Assembly (NCBI GenBank): GCA_016783605.1
Contig: JADHWG010000006.1
Span: forward strand, 1-55,700
Source of the DNA: Candidatus Omnitrophota bacterium
GTDB taxonomy: Bacteria; Omnitrophota; Gorgyraeia; Tantalellales; Tantalellaceae
Direction of reading: 5' to 3'
Length of the DNA: 55,700 nucleotides
The notes under the pieces were generated by a model, which worked only from the letters and a program-made list of their open reading frames with translations, did not search any database and was not told where the DNA came from. The position numbers and the translations under genes were made by a program. Position 1 is the stretch's first letter. Each line of letters begins with the position of its first letter. Shown here piece by piece: positions 44,496 through 52,213 of the stretch.

Positions 44496-45995
44496 CTATT
44501 TAATAAGTCCTTTGCGATTCGCAAGCGGCAAATCAAACGAATCTCTGAGAAAATTCATATCCATTTTCGGAACATAATCAGGTTTGGCGCTCTCCATCCC
44601 TTCCATCCTATTTATTAAGACTTCCAACTGAAGCCGCCCTTCTTTGGTCTTTGCGGCTTGCCTTGGCGTTCTACCGTCAAGATCAGGAATCTTTGAAGAA
44701 ATCCAATCCTTTAGATAGTATTCCTTCTGCTTCAAAATCAGCGCTTTTCTTATCTCAGGGTTGGTATTGATCCGGCGCTGTTTTTCCGAGAACTTACGCA
44801 TTTCTTCCGGTGACGGTTTGGGCATAGCGGCATGATCTTTGCTGTTAATTCTTTCAAAAGAAACCAGTTTTCCAAGACGCCTGGAAAGCTTATTTTTAAG
44901 CTTGATCGCCCGTTCCAGTGAATTAGCTGTACCCACTATACTTTCACCTTTAATATGTATCCAACCAAGGATTGTATTTTCCCAGGATTTCATCCTTCGA
45001 TTACCTTTTTTAGACCAAATCCAGCAGTCATTTTCATTGTCATAATCAACTCCCTTTAACCTTGAGAGCTTATTCCGAACCATGCCTTTGTCAAGAATGT
45101 TAAAAATCACCTCGGAAAAACGCACTTTCTCCCCGTCTGTTGTACATAAGACCGGTTTTGTTCCTTTGTTTGGCAATATTTCTTCCGACAAAATATCTTT
45201 GTTTAGATGCATTAAAGTGCCTTTGTATAAATACTCGGCCCAAAATCTTATAGCACCCTTAAAAGCATCACGCGGGATCTTGAATTCGAGTGATCTTGTG
45301 CTCGCATATTTTTCAAATGTGCTTATTATTCCTTTTATAATTTTCACAAAATTTCTTTTTGCTTCGTTTTCAAAAACAAAAGGCTGTCCAAAATAATACG
45401 CGTCTTTGTCCGGACCGACAAAACGCGCATGCCATATATCACCCGGTTTCGCGTCATCCTCCACAGAATCTCCCACGCGGCTAACCGCCCATTCGCGTCC
45501 GGTTACCAGTTCTTGAAAACAAATTCTGTTCCCGCAATTTTTTTTGATCTCGTAGCAAGTAGCGTAACTTTCTGAGAGCTCAATTAAAGCCTGCCGAACC
45601 TCACCTGTGGATTCTTTGAAGATTCCTTCTCCCATTAATTTTTCAATTACCGTACACTGATCGATACCAAAACGGTTGTCAAAAAGGAACCAGTTAAAGT
45701 AAAAACTGTCCGGCAAGCCATATTCCGTCCCCGGCTTGAATCTCTCTTCAAAATCCCGGCACACTCTCCTAAGGTTTGTTCCCAATTTAGGATCGGATTT
45801 TAAACCTTCCGAATAAAGCACCACACTACGGTAAATATCAAAATAGAAATCAAACTTTGTCCCGGTTACGAAATCATCCGGCATCGACGCGACAATATCT
45901 TCCATATTTGAAGATACATTGCCCCCGCAACATCTTTTGAACTTTTTCCCGCTACCGCAAGGGCATGGTAAATTGCGACCGATTTTTTTACTCAT
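44496..45995 (-). CDS. SEC-C motif protein of unknown function
   Basis: A 499-residue protein I cannot assign. Its N-terminus, GRNLPCPCGSGKKFKRCC (~5-22), is a SEC-C zinc motif, which in other proteins binds SecB, ribosomes or partner proteins. The long middle part has no recognised motif. Near the C-terminus, W-x2-SKIPDLDGRTPRQAAKTKEGRLQLE (~435-460) matches a motif often found in SEC-C proteins, of unknown function. It has its own GAGGTG ribosome-binding site. It is inserted between miaB and a duplicated GACAGACACTATT element, so it may be cargo of the accessory block. Confidence 0.8.
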   Translation of the reverse strand: MSKKIGRNLPCPCGSGKKFKRCCGGNVSSNMEDIVASMPDDFVTGTKFDFYFDIYRSVVLYSEGLKSDPKLGTNLRRVCRDFEERFKPGTEYGLPDSFYFNWFLFDNRFGIDQCTVIEKLMGEGIFKESTGEVRQALIELSESYATCYEIKKNCGNRICFQELVTGREWAVSRVGDSVEDDAKPGDIWHARFVGPDKDAYYFGQPFVFENEAKRNFVKIIKGIISTFEKYASTRSLEFKIPRDAFKGAIRFWAEYLYKGTLMHLNKDILSEEILPNKGTKPVLCTTDGEKVRFSEVIFNILDKGMVRNKLSRLKGVDYDNENDCWIWSKKGNRRMKSWENTILGWIHIKGESIVGTANSLERAIKLKNKLSRRLGKLVSFERINSKDHAAMPKPSPEEMRKFSEKQRRINTNPEIRKALILKQKEYYLKDWISSKIPDLDGRTPRQAAKTKEGRLQLEVLINRMEGMESAKPDYVPKMDMNFLRDSFDLPLANRKGLIK

Positions 45996-46012
45996 GTTTC
46001 ACCTCTTTTTTT

Positions 46013-46121
46013 AAATAGGGACAGACACTATTTTTTCAACTAATACCAACAAACTCAATTATCTCCTCGACATCAGCAAACTTCATGTTCCTCATCAATT
46101 AAATAGTGTCTGTCACTATTT
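46013..46121. repeat. GACAGACACTATT inverted-repeat element (copy 1)
   Basis: The 21-base arm AAATAGGGACAGACACTATTT (46013-46033) and its inverse AAATAGTGTCTGTCACTATTT (46101-46121) enclose about 67 bases. The right arm runs into the broken metallophosphoesterase gene. The left ~48 bases recur at 48845-48892. Confidence 0.8.
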
Positions 46122-46296
46122 TACCTTTGAATATAAAATCACCGAGAAAGAATACGGTATCTTCGGGTTTCACCCTCTCGTTATGTTTACGGATAATCAC
46201 CTCATTCATCTCCTCAACCGTCTCAAACGGCCGATTGCAATACCGAATGATATTGGCATGCGAAAAGTGATAATCCGATGCCCACCAGTAGTTCAT
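46099..46296 (-). pseudogene. Metallophosphoesterase 5' fragment cut by a repeat
   Basis: Residues 1-56 (MNYWWASDYHFSHANIIRYC... EDTVFFLGDFIF) are ~85-90% like the intact enzyme at 49741-50310. The metal-binding D-x-H motif (SDYHFSH) and GDFIF are present, but the rest of the catalytic domain is missing. After FLGDFIF the frame passes into the GACAGACACTATT arm and reads KGKIVTDTI before TGA. The upstream ~24 bases also match those of the intact copy. Confidence 0.9.
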
Positions 46297-46320
46297 TGTT
46301 TTATCCTGTTAATTTCTTTT

Positions 46321-47826
46321 TCATTTCGATAATTTTTTTAAATAATCTATGCCTTTTTTGGTCAAACGATACTTTTGCAAACGGCTTTTAGGCTTTTCAG
46401 GGATTGTTAATTCAATATGTTTTTCATCTAATAGCTTCCTAACAACCTTATTAAGTTGCCCGGATACTTCCTTTTGACCAAGTCGTTCAGACAACTCAGA
46501 CTTACTTAATGCCCCTTTCTTCAACAATGTGTGAACACGATCCGCCAGCGACTCTGGCTGTGACTCTGGCTGTAACTCTGGCTGTGACTCTGGCTGTGAC
46601 TTAGGCTGTTTTTTAGCTTGTTTTCGCCAAATCGTTAAAGCAAAAAAGCCTCCGTCGATCTTAAATTCAGGCTCACGAATACCTGCTTTTTTACACCGTT
46701 TAACCATGTCAACGGTGCCACTACCAGCTTTTTCAATATACTTAGTCAGAAATAATGGCTCTGCAATGAGCGGATTATTTGGCTGACTGGCATGGGGTAA
46801 AAGTAATTTTTCCAAAGTTAATGGTGGATGAATAGTCCCGGGATTCCAAATCTCCACACGATCCGGAAAAACCTGAACTTCTACACTCGCATTGCTGGTA
46901 TAATCACGATGAGCTATCGCATTCACGATTCCTTCAGCAACGACTTCTTCGGGTATATCATAATCAACAGGTGCTTGAGGCCCCTTAGCTCGGGTCCCCA
47001 CTGAACGGTTCAGCTTTGACATAACAAAATCAACCGCCTGATCAGCTAAATCAAATAGCGTTCCTTTATAAATCTGATAAGAAGGTATCGGTTTGCGTTT
47101 TTCCAGAGTGTGAAAATGCATGCATTTGACTTCGGAAGAAATCATAAATTTTTGTGGATTGTTACCAAACAACAAAATAGCCGCGTGACTAGGCTTATTG
47201 TTGTCTAAAAGATTTAAATGATTTAATGCATCTATTACCGGTGTTGAATCAGACAATTTATAATTCCTTGAGGTGCGAGCTTTTGATAAAAACCAGCTAA
47301 TTTTTTCCGAAGAAATGTCGTCTACAGTCGCATTTCGACAAGCAGACGCGTCAAAAGGACCAGTAACAATCTTGCCGTCATAAATAAGGCGGTTTATTAA
47401 ACTCGCATATACAGACGCGAATAATTCTGGCTGTGTATCAAAGCGGCGGCGAATTAGTTGTTCCCCAGCCGATTTAATCAACTTAGCCATCTTGGGATGT
47501 CGTTTAGAATCATCCAGTCCTTTAACATATATCAGTCTATGTTTTCCAAGCTCAGTAGCTAAAAGAAATTCTCTATGCGTCGGCGATTGTCCTTTGCTAT
47601 CTTCATATCCATATTGATTTCCAAATATTCCAAGGTAGACATCACAGCTCTTAACCTCATTTAAATATAGATCTTCTGCATGTCGATCGTTCGCTGGCTG
47701 TGCCTCCAATAAAAACACCTCAAAAAATTGCCCAAGAAGAGGGTCGCCATGAATATAGTCTTTTAAAGCATGGCGCTCATTCTGAAGCTCCTTCTGCACA
47801 CCGCTAATAAATATCTCATATTTCAT
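46321..47826 (-). CDS. DUF4062 - RecG-like HATPase - wHTH protein
   Basis: A 501-residue protein with an unusual architecture. Residues 1-145 are DUF4062 (IFISGVQKELQNERHAL, CDVYLGIFGNQYGYEDSKGQSP), a Rossmann-like module found on many NTPase signalling and defence proteins. Residues ~185-400 match the RecG-C/HATPase_c_4 regulators: AAILLFGNNPQKF, VDYDIPEEVVAEGIVNAIAHRDY, EIWNPGTIHPP, GSGTVDMVKRCKKAGI. A QPESQPELQPESQPES linker (~404-422) joins a C-terminal winged helix. The usual N-terminal AlbA_2 domain of such regulators is replaced by DUF4062. The start overlaps the XRE gene stop by one base, so they form an operon. The role is unproven; a stress- or phage-sensing regulator is the best guess. 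Confidence 0.85.
   Translation of the reverse strand: MKYEIFISGVQKELQNERHALKDYIHGDPLLGQFFEVFLLEAQPANDRHAEDLYLNEVKSCDVYLGIFGNQYGYEDSKGQSPTHREFLLATELGKHRLIYVKGLDDSKRHPKMAKLIKSAGEQLIRRRFDTQPELFASVYASLINRLIYDGKIVTGPFDASACRNATVDDISSEKISWFLSKARTSRNYKLSDSTPVIDALNHLNLLDNNKPSHAAILLFGNNPQKFMISSEVKCMHFHTLEKRKPIPSYQIYKGTLFDLADQAVDFVMSKLNRSVGTRAKGPQAPVDYDIPEEVVAEGIVNAIAHRDYTSNASVEVQVFPDRVEIWNPGTIHPPLTLEKLLLPHASQPNNPLIAEPLFLTKYIEKAGSGTVDMVKRCKKAGIREPEFKIDGGFFALTIWRKQAKKQPKSQPESQPELQPESQPESLADRVHTLLKKGALSKSELSERLGQKEVSGQLNKVVRKLLDEKHIELTIPEKPKSRLQKYRLTKKGIDYLKKLSK
46552..46614. repeat. 12-base microsatellite coding for SQPE repeats
   Basis: Plus strand: GACTCTGGCTGT in five near-identical units (with GAC/AAC variants), giving SQPE-type repeats in the DUF4062 protein. 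The repeat length, a multiple of three, changes linker length without frameshift. Confidence 0.85.
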
Positions 47827-48038
47827 TATGATTTACCCCTTTTTATTGCCTTTGCAATTTCCGCATCTCGTTTAGCTAAATACTTCTCCACATGATACTG
47901 TTGAATCTTGCTTGGGGTGGTTTTTCCGTTAAACCATCTGCTGACTGTCGAAAAAGCAACGCCCAGCTCTTTTGCCAGATCCTGCTGTGTGATTTTATTT
48001 TCTAAACGATATAATTCTAATTTTTTAATAATGTCCAT
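47826..48038 (-). CDS. XRE-family HTH regulator
   Basis: A 70-residue DNA-binding protein: LEYRLENKITQQDLAKELGVAFSTVSRWFNGK-type HTH (~8-40), with QQDLAKELGVAFSTVSRW as the recognition unit. The remaining C-terminal residues are basic. ATG 48038 has AGGAG upstream and a promoter at 48092-48120. Its stop overlaps the start of the DUF4062 protein by one base. The small-regulator-first layout resembles toxin-antitoxin and defence operons where the XRE protein represses the pair. Confidence 0.88.
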   Translation of the reverse strand: MDIIKKLELYRLENKITQQDLAKELGVAFSTVSRWFNGKTTPSKIQQYHVEKYLAKRDAEIAKAIKRGKS

Positions 48039-48091
48039 GGGGTATCACTCCTCTTATTTTGACAGGATTACCTCGTTTGCACATATTGCAT

Positions 48092-48120
48092 CTTATAGCA
48101 CAGATTCACGCTAAAGTCAA
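48092..48120 (-). promoter_or_regulatory. Promoter of the XRE/DUF4062 operon
   Basis: Minus strand: TTGACT (48115-48120), 17-base spacer, TATAAG (48092-48097), then GAGGAG just before the ATG at 48038. The upstream palindromes start about 90 bases away. Confidence 0.7.
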
Positions 48121-48208
48121 TGTTAAACTCCCAATGCAAAAGCCGTGGTTTATATTAATGCTCTTTTGTAAATATACGCTTGTCATTAAAAGACCATATC
48201 AAACCGAT

Positions 48209-48304
48209 ATTTGTCAGAAAAAGTATACAGTTTTTCTGACAAGCTGCCTGCACCCTAATGTTCACTCAACCGGTAATGTTCACCAAGCAGTGAACATTAG
48301 GGGT
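48209..48304. promoter_or_regulatory. Palindrome array upstream of the XRE operon
   Basis: GTCAGAAAAA (from about 48213) and TTTTTCTGAC (to 48241) form a perfect 10-base inverted repeat around GTATACAG. Next, TAATGTTCAC occurs twice (about 48256 and 48275) with the inverted GTGAACATTA at 48290-48300. They could be operators or remnants of mobile ends. Confidence 0.5.
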
Positions 48305-48418
48305 AACTTTGTCCGCAGTTTTTAAATATGCGGCGAAGGTTACCAGAACAAGTCCTTTCCAATAAAAAAGTTATGGAAATTGATCCCGGAATTACTTCCG
48401 TAAATGTCTTATAAGCCA

Positions 48419-48470
48419 AAATGTCCACTGTTTAGTGGACATTTCATAGGAGTGGACATTTATCCTACTC
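48419..48470. repeat. ATGTCCAC palindrome cluster
   Basis: AATGTCCACTGTTTAGTGGACATT is a perfect hairpin (about 48419-48445, read in two halves of 9 bases), and a third GTGGACATT follows at 48453-48462. The layout (two units plus one) mirrors the TAATGTTCAC cluster 150 bases away. Confidence 0.6.
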
Positions 48471-48570
48471 ACTGGTGAGCCTGATTTCATATCGCAACCC
48501 TATGAGGTCAAATAATAAACTTATGCCAATTTTAGTAAATATGTGGCAAAAGTCTATTGGATAACTATTT

Positions 48571-48690
48571 ATATGAGGGGTCGGGGAGTTTCCCGACTCC
48601 TCATCCTGAAGCCCAAAGGGCTGAAGGATCTCTATAGATTCTTTTGGAAAATTAACAATAGATCCTTTGCTTTGCTCAGGATGACGCCGT
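48571..48690. repeat. GAGGGGTCGGGGAG element, copy 2 (inverted, one arm lost)
   Basis: It starts TATGAGGGGTCGGGGAGTTT, then TCATCCTGAAGCCCAAAGGG and GATCCTTTGCTTTGCTCAGG at the far side. Relative to copies 1 and 3 the inner part is inverted and the right arm is missing. Confidence 0.75.
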
Positions 48691-48734
48691 GGGCCTACTC
48701 CACCAACGCCGAAGCAAGCGACATCATTGACTTA

Positions 48735-48800
48735 CTATAAATCGGCCATCGGCCATCCGAAAGTCTTAATGAAAACTTTTTTCTTAACACTTTGGTTCAT
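48735..48800 (-). pseudogene. Duplicated miaB 5' fragment
   Basis: Bases 48757-48813 are identical to 44381-44437 (57 of 57), covering the first 14 miaB codons and its ribosome-binding region; similarity goes on to about 48833. The fragment starts ATG AAC CAA and ends after 21 codons at TAG (48735-48737), having lost all functional domains. Confidence 0.9.
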
Positions 48801-48844
48801 AATATGTTACACCTCTTCTAAAAATCGTATACTACCCATTCATT

Positions 48845-48892
48845 AATAGGGACAGACACTATTTTTTCAACTAATGCCATCAAACTCAATTA
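48845..48892. repeat. GACAGACACTATT element (copy 2)
   Basis: AATAGGGACAGACACTATTT followed by TTTCAACTAATGCCATCAAA and CTCAATTA, the same as 46014-46060 with few changes. It supplies the final Asn codon and TGA of the Fic gene (48886-48888). The inverted right arm seen at copy 1 is absent. Confidence 0.8.
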
Positions 48893-49626
48893 CTACCATT
48901 GGCCATCCGCAACAAATCTTTTTGTGTTTCATGAACACATGACGCGATCAGTTCAATAAAAACAGTATCGTCTTTGTGCGCCTTTTCAAGCGCGCTAATG
49001 TATTCCGCCCGTTTAAGCGGTGGTATGATCGCAATAATGTATCCTGCCTGCATAAGCGCCAAATTCATTAAGAGTCTCGCTACACGTCCGTTGCCATCAA
49101 CAAACGGATGAATAAACACAAATTCTTTATGAAGTTTCGCGGCATAAACTACAGGATGACTTTTCTTTTTTAAATCGGGTAAATTCTTGATAAATTTTGT
49201 CATCATGCCAAGCAGCGCGTCCGGTGTAGGCAAAGAATACTGAGATCCGGTAATAATAGCTTGAACAGTTCTATATGACCCCGCGTCCTTTTCATTTATG
49301 CGATGATAAAAAAGAGAATGTAATTTTTTAACATCGTCTTCCGTTATTGTTTTCCCGGTAGCAAGAGCGTACATATGATCAAACGCGTCACTGTGCCCGG
49401 TTGCTTCATAGTGATCTTTTAACGGCTTTCCTGCAATAGTAAGACCATCCTCAATGACGACTTTTGTCTCTGATATCGTAAGAGAGTTCCCTTCAAGCGC
49501 GTTACTGGAATACGTAAGTCCAACACGGAAATACTCTTTTATTTGCTGGTTCATTTCACTTGCGAATGACCGCATTTTGTTTATTTTCGCTTGAGCCTCG
49601 TCAACCTTAATTAATATGTCTTTCAT
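48886..49626 (-). CDS. Fic-family AMPylase-like protein
   Basis: A 246-residue Fic protein. FIHPFVDGNGRVARLL (~175-190) holds the HPFxxGNGR catalytic loop that transfers a nucleotide or other phosphate group to target proteins. An N-terminal SNALEGNSL (~41-49) fits the (S/T)xxxE(G/N) autoinhibitory helix of class II Fic proteins, so activity is regulated from within. The end, MANGSN, lies in the GACAGACACTATT element, so the native C-terminus may be shortened. GGAGG precedes the start. It is not clearly linked to an antitoxin. Confidence 0.93.
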   Translation of the reverse strand: MKDILIKVDEAQAKINKMRSFASEMNQQIKEYFRVGLTYSSNALEGNSLTISETKVVIEDGLTIAGKPLKDHYEATGHSDAFDHMYALATGKTITEDDVKKLHSLFYHRINEKDAGSYRTVQAIITGSQYSLPTPDALLGMMTKFIKNLPDLKKKSHPVVYAAKLHKEFVFIHPFVDGNGRVARLLMNLALMQAGYIIAIIPPLKRAEYISALEKAHKDDTVFIELIASCVHETQKDLLRMANGSN

Positions 49627-49740
49627 ACATCCTCCATCCTATCCTCTTTTAACGATAGTACATCATTCGCTTTTTTAGTATACTATTGTCTAATACCTTA
49701 TCTGCGCCACTTTCTCCAACCACTTGTTGGAGTTTTACAA

Positions 49741-50310
49741 TTATTCCGACACCTCGCCCTTCTTCTCTTCCCTTTTAAACGCTGAAACAGCGGAACTGAT
49801 CTCATTAAACGAAACCGGGTAATAGTTCCAGACTTCAACTGACAAGTTCACAATCAAGGATTTATCATTTAGGCGCTTTACCTTGTAATGCTGATGCACG
49901 TGCCCGCAAAAATTAAGCGGTACGTCAGGGTCGGCGTTTTCCGGTCGATGCGTCATGCAGATATTCTTTGATCCGTAGTACATATACATCTTGGTGATAA
50001 TCGTTCTGAGACTATTGTTTCGATCGTGATTGCCTTTAATAAAAATAAATTTACCGTTAAGTTTTTTCTCAAAATCACGATAGCTTTCTTTTTGCCCTTC
50101 TTTTCCGCCTTTTCCGCCGGAGGCGGATCCGCCTTTGGCGAAAAAGATAAAGTCGCCAAGAAAGAATACGGTATCCTCGGGTTTCACCCTCTCGTTATGT
50201 TTACGGATGATCACTTTGTTCATCTCTTCAGCCGTCTCAAACGGTCTTCCGCAATACCGAATGATATTGGCGTGCGAAAAGTGATAATCCGATGTCCACC
50301 AGTAGTTCAT
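49741..50310 (-). CDS. Calcineurin-like metallophosphoesterase
   Basis: A 189-residue phosphoesterase. Motifs: SDYHFSHANIIRYC (D-x-H, ~8-21), GDFIF (~51-55), KGNHDRN (GNH, ~89-95), MTHRPEN (~115) and NFCGHVHQHY (GHxH, ~130). This full set of metal-binding residues suggests an active enzyme; small members act on cyclic or diester nucleotides. A lysine/glycine-rich stretch (GGSASGGKGGKEG) at ~60-72 is unusual and lies where the broken paralogue at 46099-46296 stops. It lies 4 bases after the orphan gene at 50315. Confidence 0.9.
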   Translation of the reverse strand: MNYWWTSDYHFSHANIIRYCGRPFETAEEMNKVIIRKHNERVKPEDTVFFLGDFIFFAKGGSASGGKGGKEGQKESYRDFEKKLNGKFIFIKGNHDRNNSLRTIITKMYMYYGSKNICMTHRPENADPDVPLNFCGHVHQHYKVKRLNDKSLIVNLSVEVWNYYPVSFNEISSAVSAFKREEKKGEVSE

Positions 50311-50314
50311 TGTT

Positions 50315-50698
50315 TTATCCTGCTATATTCCTTTTATTCTTGCGCTTAGTCTTCCGCCGGGTCTTCTTAAATTCTTTGTCAAGATACTCTATTTGCGCTA
50401 ACAAATATTTTTTCAGTATCGTCCATTCATACACTTTGAGTTCCTTTCCTCGATATTTATCATAATATTTTTTGTTTAAAACCTTAGGGGCTTCTTCGAT
50501 TTTCATTAACTTGCCTTTCCAAAATACCAACGCGTACACATTGCCGTTATGAAGCTCTAAGGGAACACTCCAACCGTTAAAATATGGAGTTTCATTGTAC
50601 GGAGAAAGATTATCAAGTTTCTCTAATTCTTTCTTGCCCATTTTGTTTAATGATTTACCTGAATCATTATGTCTAAGAAAAAATGTTGTCGTTCCCAT
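50315..50698 (-). CDS. Hypothetical protein
   Basis: A 127-residue protein I do not recognise. It starts MGTTTFFLRHNDSGKSLNKM and ends in a very basic tail (KKTRRKTKRKNKRN). No signal peptide or membrane segment is seen. Its stop is 4 bases from the metallophosphoesterase start, so the two are likely co-transcribed. The basic tail suggests nucleic-acid binding, which is only a guess. The start has no clear purine-rich site, so the N-terminus is uncertain. Confidence 0.7.
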   Translation of the reverse strand: MGTTTFFLRHNDSGKSLNKMGKKELEKLDNLSPYNETPYFNGWSVPLELHNGNVYALVFWKGKLMKIEEAPKVLNKKYYDKYRGKELKVYEWTILKKYLLAQIEYLDKEFKKTRRKTKRKNKRNIAG

Positions 50699-50909
50699 AA
50701 TTACCTACTCCTTTTTGCAACTGATTCGGCAATCCGCCGTATAGATCCTTTGATAAATCCGATAGATCGTTGATGACCTTGATAAAAAGCTTGTTATTGC
50801 TTTCAAATTTTTTAGACAATATTTTTGCCTTCTCTTTTCAACGTCTTTGGATTATTCCAATAGGCACGTTGTGTCGCGAAAAGCGCATATATTTTTCGAC
50901 ATGGGTGTT

Positions 50910-52163
50910 CTATGATACGGTTGCAAGCTTTGCTCTCGCGGGGATATCTGTTGACTCCAATCCGGGTGTTTGTCCGCGCAGATCAAACTCAAGCTTAACG
51001 CCTTTCTGAAAGATCATGCAGTAAGTGGAACCTCCAAAATGAAACATGCCGATCAGATCTCCTTTTTTTACATGTTGACCTTCATAAACCGTTATCTCGT
51101 TTGATGATACGTCTGCCATACCCACAAACAGTAAACCCATCAGCCCGATATCAGGATTGTCCGCCTCAATTAGGATCAAAGCCCTGGTCGCCACTGCCGT
51201 CAAATAACCTTGCGACGCGTTCGGGGCGACCGGATCAAAGCCGACCTCCAGGTCTGCCGCGTAGTAAGAACCATCTATGATCTTAGTTTTAACTATCTTG
51301 CCGCTAAGAGGAGCATGCCAACAGTGATAATCAAGCGCGCTAAGATACGCTTGATAAATGGTGCCGCCGACAAACTGTTCCACAGAAGGATCATTGTCAA
51401 GCATATGAAGAAGAGAGTAAGGTTGTTTTTTTATCCAGAACCTATCTTTGAATTGAACATCTGTCGCAAGATCATATGGCGCCGATTCGCACGCATTGAT
51501 GACAACCGCGTCATTTTCCGGATCCGCGATAGGCCGCGCCCCTTTACGTAATTGCCTGGTAAAAAAATCGTCCCATGAACTAAAACCGTAATATGGCGCT
51601 TCGGGATCACATTGAAAATCTTTCTCGAAATCAGGCATAGCCTTCAGCGCGTCGGCGCCAAACCATCCGGCAGTCGGATCATCGGTCAATACGTATCTGG
51701 AATCGGGAGAACTTAAAAAAACAGCCCACTCGTGCAGGATCTTTTTTAGCTGTTGATTAACTTCCGGGTTCAGGAAAGCAGCCGCTCCCGCGGGGGTTCC
51801 CATAACTCCGATCAGCGCGTCATTGATGGGACAACCAACATTTCCCGTCATACTAAATTCCGGCGCCTTGGTCAAAGCCCGGTTTAAAAAGGAAAGCATC
51901 TGGTGATAGTCTTTGATCTCGGTTGCCATTGCGGAGTCACCTGATTCGACCGCCGCAAGATTAGCCTGTTCAAACATTTTATTGAATAACATGTATAATT
52001 CCGGATCTTCTTCGATCAGCAGTTTAAAATCGTTAACAACGGGTGATAAAGATTCCGTTTTTGGAGATATTGCCGCTTTTGTTTCTGCGAACGCAAAAAA
52101 CATAAAGGAAAAAATGACGAGAAAAACCGCGATAAAAGCGCATTTTTTTACATATTTTTTCAT
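50910..52163 (-). CDS. Exported PsiD/phosphatidylserine-decarboxylase-family protein
   Basis: A 417-residue pyruvoyl-enzyme relative. Residues 1-28 are a Sec signal (FIAVFLVIFSFMFFAFAETKA), unusual for this family. Residues ~80-195 match the PSDC N-terminal domain of PsiD-like decarboxylases (YGFSSWDDFFTRQLRKGARP). The catalytic region has DYHCWHAPLSGKI and, near the C-terminus, FHFGGSTYCMIF with the GGST self-cleavage site in place of LGST. The substrate could be an amino acid rather than phosphatidylserine. ATG 52163 has AGGAGG upstream. It follows the TPP enzyme gene by 44 bases, so both are probably one operon. Confidence 0.85.
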   Translation of the reverse strand: MKKYVKKCAFIAVFLVIFSFMFFAFAETKAAISPKTESLSPVVNDFKLLIEEDPELYMLFNKMFEQANLAAVESGDSAMATEIKDYHQMLSFLNRALTKAPEFSMTGNVGCPINDALIGVMGTPAGAAAFLNPEVNQQLKKILHEWAVFLSSPDSRYVLTDDPTAGWFGADALKAMPDFEKDFQCDPEAPYYGFSSWDDFFTRQLRKGARPIADPENDAVVINACESAPYDLATDVQFKDRFWIKKQPYSLLHMLDNDPSVEQFVGGTIYQAYLSALDYHCWHAPLSGKIVKTKIIDGSYYAADLEVGFDPVAPNASQGYLTAVATRALILIEADNPDIGLMGLLFVGMADVSSNEITVYEGQHVKKGDLIGMFHFGGSTYCMIFQKGVKLEFDLRGQTPGLESTDIPARAKLATVS

Positions 52164-52184
52164 TCCAAGCCTCCTTTTTGATTT

Positions 52185-52213
52185 ATAGGGGCACATGCAA
52201 TGTGCCCCTACGG
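52185..52213. repeat. REP hairpin between the two decarboxylase genes
   Basis: ATAGGGGCACATGCAATGTG-CCCCTACG. Its TAG at 52208-52210 is the stop codon of the TPP enzyme; the decarboxylase's ribosome-binding site lies just beyond it. Confidence 0.8.

Larger units (their letters stand above)
48039..48885. other. Gene-free control and repeat region
   Basis: No intact gene lies in these 847 bases. In order: the XRE promoter (48092-48120), three unrelated palindrome groups (48209-48241, 48251-48304, 48419-48470), a copy of the GAGGGGTCGGGGAG element (48571-48690), a duplicated miaB 5' fragment (48735-48833) and the GACAGACACTATT element (48845-48892). A 28-codon plus-strand frame at 48325-48411 is not convincing. 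Confidence 0.7.

Noticed and set aside
46101-46121. Inverted repeat at 46013-46121 as an intrinsic terminator of the SEC-C/phosphoesterase region
   Set aside because: The arms are ~67 bases apart and occur elsewhere as a mobile element, with no T-run in the right place.
48325-48411. 28-codon plus-strand frame starting MRRRLPEQVLSNKK
   Set aside because: Too short, with no clear ribosome-binding site and no match I know; possibly a relic, but unsupported.
48543-48740. Plus-strand frame of 65 codons
   Set aside because: It is a reading of copy 2 of the GAGGGGTCGGGGAG element.
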